13,310 bases of DNA from Spirosoma fluviale. Its GTDB lineage: Bacteria > Bacteroidota > Bacteroidia > Cytophagales > Spirosomataceae. Every line of letters begins with the position of its first letter. Positions within the stretch are counted from its first letter, which is position 1. The DNA lies in NCBI GenBank assembly GCA_945906915.1, contig CAMDSI010000042.1, positions 1-13,310 of the forward strand, read 5' to 3'. The notes below the pieces were generated by a model, which saw only the letters and a list, made by a program, of their open reading frames with translations, ran no database searches and had not been told where the DNA came from. The position numbers were made by a program, and so were the translations under genes. Positions 6,552 through 13,271 of this stretch are shown here, one piece after another.

Positions 6552-6669
6552 TCTGAGTCAGGACAGCCGGGTAGATTTACCCAAATTTTTCTTTTATATT
6601 TAGTCGTTCTTGTGACCTGCGGACTCTTTTCCTCCGGACTGTCTACTGAATGATTGAAATTTATACAAT
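6552..6669 (+). other. Leader region before the Gfo/Idh gene
   Basis: The remainder of the 342-base gap after the arrays. It holds a stem GGGTA-GATT-TACCC (6569-6582) followed by a T-rich stretch to 6595, a possible terminator isolating the two operons. An 11-base inverted copy of array 1, ACTGTCTACTG, lies at 6638-6648. No convincing TAnnTTTG box or ORF was found, although a promoter for the Gfo/Idh operon should lie here. Confidence 0.5.
6569..6595 (+). terminator. Possible intrinsic terminator downstream of the arrays
   Basis: A five-base stem GGGTA/TACCC around GATT, followed by AAATTTTTCTTTT. The stem is short but the T-rich tail is the best in the window. It would stop transcription coming from the EamA operon before the Gfo/Idh gene. 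Confidence 0.4.
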
Positions 6670-7782
6670 ATGAAAAAATATAACGTTGCGATTGTCGGAC
6701 TAGGTTTTGGTGCAGAGTTTATTCCGATTTATTTGAAGCATCCGTTGGCTCATCTATATGCGATTTGCCAGAGAAATGAAGAAAAACTCAACTCCATCGG
6801 GGATGCCTATGGGATCGAGACGCGCTACTCGGATTTTGAGAAGCTACTACAAGACCCGAATGTAGATGTCGTTCACATCAATTCGCCGATTCACTTGCAT
6901 GCAGAACAGACGCTAAAAGCGCTAAACGCAGGGAAACACGTGGCTTGTACGGTGCCTATGGCGACGACCGTGGAAGAATGCAAGGCGATCGTGGAGGCAA
7001 GCAAGCGCATGGGTAAAAAATACATGATGATGGAGACCGTGGTGTATGCGCGCGAGTTTTTGTACATCAAAGAATTATACGAAAAGGGCGAGCTAGGCAA
7101 GATTCAATTCTTGAAAGCGTCTCACCAACAAGATATGGATGGATGGCCGGATTATTGGCCAGGATTGCCTCCGATGCATTATGCGACACACTGCGTAGGT
7201 CCGGTGGCTGGTTTATTGCGCTTGGAATCAGAATATGTTTCTTGCTTCGGATCGGGTACGATTCGGGAAGAATTGATACAGCACTATAATTCTCCATTTG
7301 CGGTGGAATCAGCGCACATTAAGTTCCGTGATTCGGATTTGAGCGCGATGGTATACCGTTCGCTGTTCGACGTGGCGCGTCAATACCGCGAGAGTTTTGA
7401 AGTATATGGTTCGAAGAAATCGGTGGAATGGCCTTTAATTGAAGGCGAAGAATTAGTGGTGCATACGGCGAAAAAAGCGGAGCCAGAGATTCCATCCAAA
7501 GTTCCTACACCTGATTTTGCCCATTATTTGCCAGAAGAAATTCAACGTTTCACCACGAAAGGGGTGTATGATGAAGACGATAATACCCACCTTTCGTTTA
7601 CGCAAGGTGGCGGACACGGCGGGTCGCACCCGCATTTGGTGAACGAATTCTTGCAGGCTTTGGCGGCAGATCGCGATCCATTCCCGAATGCACCGCAGTC
7701 CGCTAACTGGACTTCGGTAGGTATATTAGCTCACGAATCTGCTCTTCAAGGCGGAAAAATCATTGAAATTCCTAAATTCTAA
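6670..7782 (+). CDS. Gfo/Idh/MocA family oxidoreductase
   Basis: A 370-residue protein. Residues 1-120 form a Rossmann domain with VAIVGLGFGAEF for NAD(P) binding, HINSPIHLHAEQTLKALNAGKHV after the fourth strand and the usual crossover. Residues 125-370 match the C-terminal substrate domain, with MHYATHCVGPVAGLL (His170, His174) and the late SHPHLVNEFLQALA helix. The EKP motif that normally provides a catalytic Lys reads Thr94-Val95-Pro96, so the usual lysine is missing. Relatives dehydrogenate sugars or inositols, often at C-3 or C-1, and occur beside ThuA and epimerase genes in 3-keto-sugar pathways. There is no signal peptide. The next gene starts three bases after its stop, so the two form an operon. 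Confidence 0.9.
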   Translation: MKKYNVAIVGLGFGAEFIPIYLKHPLAHLYAICQRNEEKLNSIGDAYGIETRYSDFEKLLQDPNVDVVHINSPIHLHAEQTLKALNAGKHVACTVPMATTVEECKAIVEASKRMGKKYMMMETVVYAREFLYIKELYEKGELGKIQFLKASHQQDMDGWPDYWPGLPPMHYATHCVGPVAGLLRLESEYVSCFGSGTIREELIQHYNSPFAVESAHIKFRDSDLSAMVYRSLFDVARQYRESFEVYGSKKSVEWPLIEGEELVVHTAKKAEPEIPSKVPTPDFAHYLPEEIQRFTTKGVYDEDDNTHLSFTQGGGHGGSHPHLVNEFLQALAADRDPFPNAPQSANWTSVGILAHESALQGGKIIEIPKF

Positions 7783-7785
7783 GTC

Positions 7786-10700
7786 ATGCGTTTTCTCTTA
7801 TTTGCTGCGGCACTCTTGTTTCAATTTTCGGTTTCGGCTGCTCCTGGCAGACGCCTCGAATTATTGTTTTTAGGCGATAAAGGCCACCACAAACCCTTTG
7901 ACAGATATCCTGCGCTGCAATCTGCGGTAGGAATCAAGGGGATGAATATCACTTACACGGAATCTTTGAAGGATTTGAATGAGGCCTATTTGAATAAATT
8001 CGATGCCTTGGTGATTTTTGCGAACCACGATTCGATCGCGGCACCGCAGGAAAAAGCGCTGTTGAATTATGTGGCTTCGGGTCACGGTTTGGTGGCAATT
8101 CACTGCGCTTCATTTAACTTCCGGAATTCGAAAGAGTTTGTCAAAATGGTGGGCGGTCAGTTTTGGCGTCACGGAATGGATTCGATTCGCGTGAAAAACG
8201 AGGCGAATACCTATGTGAAGATCAAGACGGTCGATGAGACCTATTTGCACAGCGCTTTGCAGCCGGATAACCAGATTTGGCAATCTAGAATTATAGGACC
8301 TGAGCAGGCCAAAGATAAGCCCGGTGCCACCACCGAACCCTACACTTGGACGCGTACCTACGGAAAAGGAAATGTATTTTACACAGCCTATGGTCACGAC
8401 GAGCGCACCTGGGAGACCGAAGGGTTTCAGGATCTAGTGACGCAAGGAATCCTACATGCGGTAGGGGCAGAAAAAAGAGCCTTATTAACCGCATTGAACA
8501 TTCCGGTATTGAAATACCGCGAAGCGAAATTGCCTAATTATGAGAAACGCGAAGGCGCTCAATTACAGCAATTACCTTTAAGTCCAGAAGAATCAGTGAA
8601 GTTTATTCAGGTTCCGGTGGACTTTAATTTGCAAGTTTTTGCCTCAGAACCGAATGTGATGCACCCGATTGCGATGGCTTGGGATGAGCGTGGACGTTTG
8701 TACGTGTTGATCACGAAAGACTATCCAAACGAACGCAAAGAAACGGGAGGTAGCGATTACATTTTATTGTGCGAAGACACGAACAAAGATGGCAAAGCAG
8801 ATAAATTCACGAAATGGGCGGAAGGCCTAAGCATTCCTACGGGGATGGTATTCGCAAATGGAGGCTTGATTATTTCTCAGGCGCCTCACATGATCTTGTT
8901 GAAAGACACAAATGGCGATGATGTGGCGGATGAGAAGAAGATTTTATTCACCGGTTTTGGAACAGGTGATACGCACGCTGGACCGTCGAATTTGCATTAT
9001 GGATTCGATAACTGGATCTGGGGTTGCGTAGGTTATTCAGGTTATAAGGGCAAAGTGGGAGCGGATTCGCTTCAATTTGCACAGGCATTCTTCCGCTTCA
9101 AGGCAGATGGATCGAAGATGGAGCACATGACGACGACTTCGAATAATACCTGGGGCTTCGACTTCAACGAGGCAGGCGATGTGTTTGGATCGACGGCAAA
9201 CAACGCGCACGGCTGGTATATGGCCATTCCGCACCGCAATATTTGGCATGCGCCTATGACCTTAAATGGTTCCAAAAATACGGATACGCACAAGGACATG
9301 CGGACGATTACGAAGAAAGTGCGTCAGGTGGATGTTTTTGGTGGATTTACGGCAGCGGCTGGGCATAATTTCTATTCTGCGCGCTCGTTCCCGAAAGAAT
9401 ATTGGAACCAAATCGCTTTCGTCTCAGAACCAACAGGTCACGTGATTCACCAGAATCGCCAAGTACCGACGGGTTCCGATTTTAATGACAAAGAAGCCTT
9501 CAACTTCCTAGCTGGGGCTGACGAATGGGTGTCTCCGGTGTTTGCGCAGGTGGGTCCGGATGGAGCTGTTTGGGTAGCGGATTGGTATTCTTACATCATT
9601 CAGCACAATCCGGTGCCACAAGGATACAAGAACGGCGGTGGTAATGCGTATGACACGGATTTACGTGATTTCACGCACGGTCGTATTTACCGCGTGGGTT
9701 ATAATAAGGCACCAGAATACACGCCAGTTTCCTTGAAAACGCCGGCGGAATGTGTGGCGGCTTTGAGTAATTCGAACTTGTTTTGGCGTTTACAAGCGCA
9801 GCGTTTATTAGTGGAACGCGGTAATAAGGATGTGGTGCCAGCTTTAGTGGCTTTAATTAGTTCTGCCAAAACCGATGAAATCGGTCTCGCTCCAGGCGCC
9901 ATCCATGCCCTAAGAACCTTAGAAGGCTTAGGTGTTCTGCCGATGGACGCTTTAGCTCGTGCGATGAAACATTCATCTGCGGCGGTGCGGAAGCAAGCGG
10001 TGCAGGTATTACCCCGCACGGCAGCTTCGGCGAAATTGATTTTAGACCAAAAAATGCTCAACGACAAAGACTCCTTAGTCGTATTACATTCTATTTTAGC
10101 CTTGATCGAATCCCCCTCTTCCCCAGCTATAGAAGCAGCGATGGCACGTAAGATTGCAGTCTCCGCAAAAACAACGGACCGCTGGATCCCAGATGCATTA
10201 GCAGCCTACGTTATGGCAGGTGGCCCGGCACGTCGTGCCGCATTCATCGCGAAACAAGGCGCTCAATCAGGTGCCGTAGTAGCGGAGAAGTTAGCGAAAG
10301 AAGCTAAAAATCCAACGACAGCTGGCACCGAATCAGGCCTCGACTTAGTCGTAGAAGAAGTACAAATCAAAGGCGGAAACTTCCGTTTACGCGAAGGCGC
10401 TAGTTTCGTCATCCGCGTAAAAAACAGAGGTGACAAAGCCTTGCCAAAAGGCACAGCCCTTCCATTAACCGTCAAAATCGAAGGAATGGGTCGTCGTACA
10501 GATTTAGAATCCTATACGTTCACAGACGGAGCGGCACCTGGCGAAACGGTTTCGGTGGTGAAAAATAACAACGGTCCTTGGACAGGTAACTTGGGTTGGA
10601 CAGCAGACGAAGCGGGCAATTACGTGATGGAAGTTACCTTGGATACAAAAGCGGCATTAGGGGAGTCTAATCGCAACAATAACATCTTTAGACAAGCCAT

Positions 10701-11391
10701 CGTGGTTTCTTTGCCGGCAGATTTAGGTTCGTATATCGTTGAGAAATCGTTCCGTGGAATGACCTCGGATGATTCTGCGAACGATATCGTCGCTTTATTG
10801 CGCTCGATCAAACAACCGGCAGGTGCTACCATGGGCGCAGCCTTGAAAGGTGCTTCTGCGACTTGGAATGCAAAACGTGTGGCAGAGTTATCAGCTGAAA
10901 ACACCGACTTCCTAAAAGGTTTAGGCAAGCAATTACGACCGCAGGATGTGGATGCGTATGAGCGTTTGGCGGGTCTTTGGAAAGTAGAAATACCATCAGC
11001 TGAAGTAAAAGGCGTGGTCGTTAAAAGAACGATTATGACGATCAAAGAGGCGATGAAATACAGCCCAGCTGAATTCACGGTTCCAGCAGGAGCGACTGTC
11101 GAGTTGATCTTCGAAAACGTCGATGCCATGCAGCACAACTGGGTTTTAGGGGCTTTAGGTAGCCAAGAAAAAATCGGTTTAGCCGCAGACAAAATGATCA
11201 CGGCGGCAGATGGCGCGGCGAAAAACTACATTCCTTCGTTACCAGAAATTTTGGCCTATACTCCATTAGTGGAATCAGACGGCCGCGTGAAAGTGGTCTT
11301 CAAAGCGCCTAGCGTTCCAGGTAATTATCCGTTCTTGTGTACCTTCCCGGGGCACTGGAGGATTATGAATGGCACAATGAAAGTAAATTAA
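7786..11391 (+). CDS. Secreted multidomain ThuA / PVC-type dehydrogenase / HEAT / CARDB / azurin protein
   Basis: A 1201-residue protein. A signal peptide covers residues 1-18 (cleavage near VSA/AP). A ThuA-like domain follows at 24-245. A PVC-type membrane-bound dehydrogenase beta-propeller, related to sorbosone/glucose dehydrogenases, spans 266-640; two DTNxDG-type calcium-like loops (Asp331-Asp339, Asp374-Asp382) and ending GRIYRVGY mark it. HEAT-like helices fill 650-840, a CARDB domain 848-980 (ending in SNRNNN), a helical linker 985-1075, and an azurin-like cupredoxin 1076-1201. All type-1 copper ligands are visible: His1117 (MQHNWVLG), Cys1185, His1190 and Met1194 (CTFPGHWRIM). No CxxCH occurs, so blue copper appears to replace the cytochrome c module often found in this family. 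It probably oxidises a sugar in the periplasm or at the surface. The last codons lie in a 20-base-pair inverted repeat. Confidence 0.9.
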   Translation: MRFLLFAAALLFQFSVSAAPGRRLELLFLGDKGHHKPFDRYPALQSAVGIKGMNITYTESLKDLNEAYLNKFDALVIFANHDSIAAPQEKALLNYVASGHGLVAIHCASFNFRNSKEFVKMVGGQFWRHGMDSIRVKNEANTYVKIKTVDETYLHSALQPDNQIWQSRIIGPEQAKDKPGATTEPYTWTRTYGKGNVFYTAYGHDERTWETEGFQDLVTQGILHAVGAEKRALLTALNIPVLKYREAKLPNYEKREGAQLQQLPLSPEESVKFIQVPVDFNLQVFASEPNVMHPIAMAWDERGRLYVLITKDYPNERKETGGSDYILLCEDTNKDGKADKFTKWAEGLSIPTGMVFANGGLIISQAPHMILLKDTNGDDVADEKKILFTGFGTGDTHAGPSNLHYGFDNWIWGCVGYSGYKGKVGADSLQFAQAFFRFKADGSKMEHMTTTSNNTWGFDFNEAGDVFGSTANNAHGWYMAIPHRNIWHAPMTLNGSKNTDTHKDMRTITKKVRQVDVFGGFTAAAGHNFYSARSFPKEYWNQIAFVSEPTGHVIHQNRQVPTGSDFNDKEAFNFLAGADEWVSPVFAQVGPDGAVWVADWYSYIIQHNPVPQGYKNGGGNAYDTDLRDFTHGRIYRVGYNKAPEYTPVSLKTPAECVAALSNSNLFWRLQAQRLLVERGNKDVVPALVALISSAKTDEIGLAPGAIHALRTLEGLGVLPMDALARAMKHSSAAVRKQAVQVLPRTAASAKLILDQKMLNDKDSLVVLHSILALIESPSSPAIEAAMARKIAVSAKTTDRWIPDALAAYVMAGGPARRAAFIAKQGAQSGAVVAEKLAKEAKNPTTAGTESGLDLVVEEVQIKGGNFRLREGASFVIRVKNRGDKALPKGTALPLTVKIEGMGRRTDLESYTFTDGAAPGETVSVVKNNNGPWTGNLGWTADEAGNYVMEVTLDTKAALGESNRNNNIFRQAIVVSLPADLGSYIVEKSFRGMTSDDSANDIVALLRSIKQPAGATMGAALKGASATWNAKRVAELSAENTDFLKGLGKQLRPQDVDAYERLAGLWKVEIPSAEVKGVVVKRTIMTIKEAMKYSPAEFTVPAGATVELIFENVDAMQHNWVLGALGSQEKIGLAADKMITAADGAAKNYIPSLPEILAYTPLVESDGRVKVVFKAPSVPGNYPFLCTFPGHWRIMNGTMKVN

Positions 11392-11419
11392 AGCGGATGC
11401 TTTAATTTACTTTCATTGT
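11374..11419. terminator. Perfect 20-base-pair inverted repeat over the gene's stop codon
   Basis: Arms 11374-11393 and 11400-11419 are perfectly complementary around a six-base CGGATG loop. The left arm contains the last codons (Thr-Met-Lys-Val-Asn region) and TAA stop of the dehydrogenase gene, and the right arm is their inverted copy. There is no downstream U-run. It is a likely transcription end or mRNA 3'-protecting hairpin. Confidence 0.65.
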
Positions 11420-11423
11420 TATC

Positions 11424-11495
11424 AAAGCACAAAGAGCAAAGCAAAAAGCACAAAGAAGGTTGTTGCTTCGCAACGATTCGTGAAATGTTTTTGAC
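11424..11495 (+). repeat. Repeat module copy 1: five AAAGNNN heptamers plus GTTGC-TTC-GCAAC hairpin
   Basis: Five in-phase 7-base units of the form AAAGNNN fill 11424-11458. The hairpin GTTGCTTCGCAAC (11462-11474) follows, then GATTCGTGAAATGTTTTTGAC. The same module recurs 87 bases downstream without any gap in alignment. The reverse strand of the hairpin contains GCGAAGC, known as an exceptionally stable DNA mini-hairpin. Confidence 0.85.
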
Positions 11496-11509
11496 TAAGC
11501 TGCTGTGTT

Positions 11510-11646
11510 TAAAGCACAAAGAATAAAGCACAAAGTATAAAGTTGGATGTTGCTTCGCAACGATTCGTTAAATGTTTTTTACATAGTCCGAAGGACGACG
11601 AAATTCAATCAATATCTATTCTTTGTGCTTTATTCTTTGTGCTTTA
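11510..11646. repeat. 26-base perfect inverted repeat formed by heptamer arrays
   Basis: Arm 11510-11535 is the exact reverse complement of arm 11621-11646, with an 85-base spacer that holds the copy 2 hairpin and a small GTCC-GAA-GGAC hairpin (11586-11596). The right arm consists of two copies of a 14-base unit, TTCTTTGTGCTTTA (11619-11646). The 11-mer AAAGCACAAAG therefore occurs four times direct and twice inverted in this intergenic region. Confidence 0.9.
11511..11583 (+). repeat. Repeat module copy 2: AAAGNNN heptamers plus identical hairpin
   Basis: Second copy of the module: five heptamers at 11511-11545, hairpin GTTGCTTCGCAAC at 11549-11561, then GATTCGTTAAATGTTTTTTAC. The hairpin and the six following bases are identical to copy 1, while the heptamer third to seventh positions differ. 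Fifteen bases separate the two copies. Confidence 0.85.
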
Positions 11647-11650
11647 TATT

Positions 11651-11658
11651 TAGCTTTG
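11651..11658 (+). promoter_or_regulatory. -7-like box immediately before tgt
   Basis: TAGCTTTG matches TAnnTTTG and ends four bases before the tgt ATG. If used, transcription would begin at about the start codon, giving a leaderless or nearly leaderless mRNA. The TTTG words in the inverted heptamers upstream lie 25 and 11 bases away, neither at the usual 19-21 spacing. Confidence 0.35.
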
Positions 11659-11662
11659 CAGC

Positions 11663-12796
11663 ATGAAATTCTCAATTAGCCACACGGATCCTAGCTCGAA
11701 GGCGCGCGCAGGGGAAATTACCACAGATCACGGGACGATTCAAACACCCATTTTCATGCCTGTAGGCACTGCGGGGACCGTTAAAGGCGTTCATATTTCA
11801 GAATTAACCGATCCTATTAAGGCCCAAATTATTCTTGGGAATACCTATCATTTGTACTTGCGTCCGGGTTTAGAGGTGATCGAAAAAGCGGGGGGATTGC
11901 ACAAATTCAATGGCTGGCAGGGTCCTATTTTGACGGACTCGGGAGGCTACCAAGTGTATTCTTTGGCAGGAACAGGCCGTAAAATTCAGGAGGAAGGAGT
12001 AAAATTCAAATCACATATTGACGGAAGTATTCACTATTTCACGCCGGAGGGGGTGATGGATATTCAGCGCACGATCGGGGCGGATATTATGATGGCTTTC
12101 GACGAATGCACGCCGTATCCGTGTACCTACGAATACGCGCGGAAATCGATGGATATGACGCATCGCTGGTTAGATCGTTGCATCAAGCGCTTTGATGAAA
12201 CAGATCCTAAATACGGCTACAATCAGACCCTATTTCCCATTGTTCAGGGAAGTGTTTACTCCGATTTACGGAAGGTTTCGGCAGAATATATTGCGTCCAA
12301 AGGTGCTTTTGGCAACGCCATCGGTGGATTATCCGTGGGCGAGCCAGTCGAAGATATGTACGCGATGGCGGATGAGGTAACAGATATTTTGCCCAAAGAC
12401 AAACCTCGTTACCTAATGGGAGTGGGGACTCCGGCTAATATTTTGGAAGGAATCGCACTCGGGATTGATATGTTCGATTGCGTGATGCCCACGCGAAATG
12501 CCCGCAACGGGATGATTTTTACCACACAGGGAATTATTAATATCAAGAATAAGAAGTGGGAGTCTGACTTTTCGGTCATCGATCCACATTTCGTGAATGA
12601 GGTGCACGGTCAATACACGAAGTCTTACCTACGACACCTGGTTAGATGTGAAGAAATGCTGGGTGCAATGATTGCGAGTGTGTGTAACCTGCGCTTCTAT
12701 CTGTGGATAGTAGGCGAGGCGCGCAAGGAAATTCAAGCGGGAACTTTTACGGCTTGGAAAAACCGAATGATCCCGCAATTTATGCACCGACTATAA
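11663..12796 (+). CDS. tgt: Queuine tRNA-ribosyltransferase (tRNA-guanine transglycosylase)
   Basis: A 377-residue TIM-barrel enzyme that swaps the wobble guanine of GUN-anticodon tRNAs for a 7-deazaguanine precursor of queuosine. The family start (KFSISHTDPSSKARAGEI), TPIFMPVGTAGTVKG, LTDSGGYQVYSL (Asp92), IGGLSVGEP, PRYLMGVGTP and GIDMFDCVMPTRNARNG (Asp272 nucleophile) are all present. The C-terminal zinc site (CxCxxC...H) is absent: the positions read Phe310, Asn312, His315 and Cys341, though YLRHL and CNLRFY around them are conserved. From memory, many Bacteroidota Tgt proteins also lack this site. The ATG at 11663 matches the family N-terminus, leaving almost no leader. It is convergent with the Lrp gene, four bases apart. 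Confidence 0.95.
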   Translation: MKFSISHTDPSSKARAGEITTDHGTIQTPIFMPVGTAGTVKGVHISELTDPIKAQIILGNTYHLYLRPGLEVIEKAGGLHKFNGWQGPILTDSGGYQVYSLAGTGRKIQEEGVKFKSHIDGSIHYFTPEGVMDIQRTIGADIMMAFDECTPYPCTYEYARKSMDMTHRWLDRCIKRFDETDPKYGYNQTLFPIVQGSVYSDLRKVSAEYIASKGAFGNAIGGLSVGEPVEDMYAMADEVTDILPKDKPRYLMGVGTPANILEGIALGIDMFDCVMPTRNARNGMIFTTQGIINIKNKKWESDFSVIDPHFVNEVHGQYTKSYLRHLVRCEEMLGAMIASVCNLRFYLWIVGEARKEIQAGTFTAWKNRMIPQFMHRL

Positions 12797-12800
12797 ATTT

Positions 12801-13271
12801 TCAAGGAATCGGCAATACCTTACTTTCTTTGAACGATGACAAGATCACCATCGTCGATGTGGCAGCCACTTCTTCGATTTCGTTGATCTTTTCAAGCATT
12901 AATTTCTGGTAGGTCGAAATATCTTTGGAAATTATTTTCAACATAAAATCGCCAGAACCCGTCACGTGATGGCACTCGATGACCTCTGGAATTTGGTTGA
13001 TTTGCTTGACGAATGACTCCGTCACTTGCTTTTTGTGACCCGTTAAAGTCACGGTCACAAAAGTGCTAACCCCTAAACCTACTTTTTCTCTATCCACCTG
13101 AGCATGATAGCTTTGGATAATTCCCAAAGTCTCTAATTTCTTCACACGCTCCAAAGTAGGAGCCGGAGAAAGACCGATTTCTTTAGATAATTGGGCGTTT
13201 GTGATCTTCGCATTTTGCTGTAAAATCTCTAGCAATTTGTGGTCAGTTAGGTCTAGTTTGTTGATGCTCAT
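12801..13271 (-). CDS. Lrp/AsnC family transcriptional regulator
   Basis: A 156-residue Lrp/AsnC regulator. The N-terminal winged helix-turn-helix spans about residues 5-55 (LLEILQQNAKITNAQLSKEI, then SPAPTLERVKKLETLGII), and the C-terminal RAM ligand-binding domain spans about 65-145, with the GSGDFMLKI turn that forms the amino-acid pocket and dimer interface. Such proteins sense amino acids and control their metabolism, often including their own gene. The ATG at 13271 matches the usual family start. Upstream, a weak TAAATTTA (13295-13288) resembles the -7 box with one mismatch, 16 bases before the ATG. Its 3' end faces tgt with only four bases between, and no terminator hairpin is visible there, so the transcripts may overlap. 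Confidence 0.93.
   Translation of the reverse strand: MSINKLDLTDHKLLEILQQNAKITNAQLSKEIGLSPAPTLERVKKLETLGIIQSYHAQVDREKVGLGVSTFVTVTLTGHKKQVTESFVKQINQIPEVIECHHVTGSGDFMLKIISKDISTYQKLMLEKINEIEEVAATSTMVILSSFKESKVLPIP

Noticed and set aside
9699..10067. 122-residue minus-strand ORF
   Set aside because: It is antisense to the HEAT region of the large gene, with low-complexity composition and no family features.
10620..11201. 193-residue minus-strand ORF
   Set aside because: It is antisense to the CARDB and azurin part of the large gene, with no recognisable domain; the sense frame has complete copper ligands.
7786..11391. Heme c site in the large dehydrogenase
   Set aside because: No CxxCH motif occurs anywhere in the 1201 residues; the C-terminal redox module is azurin-like.
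11424..11646. Insertion sequence with terminal inverted repeats
   Set aside because: The 26-base arms flank only 85 bases without an ORF, and no target-site duplication was seen; a MITE-like origin remains possible but unsupported.
11392..11662. preQ1 riboswitch before tgt
   Set aside because: The region is explained by heptamers and hairpins, and I see no C-rich loop or pseudoknot core of a preQ1 aptamer close to the ATG.
12797..12800. Terminator between tgt and the Lrp gene
   Set aside because: Only four bases separate the genes, and no stem with a T-run is visible at either gene end.
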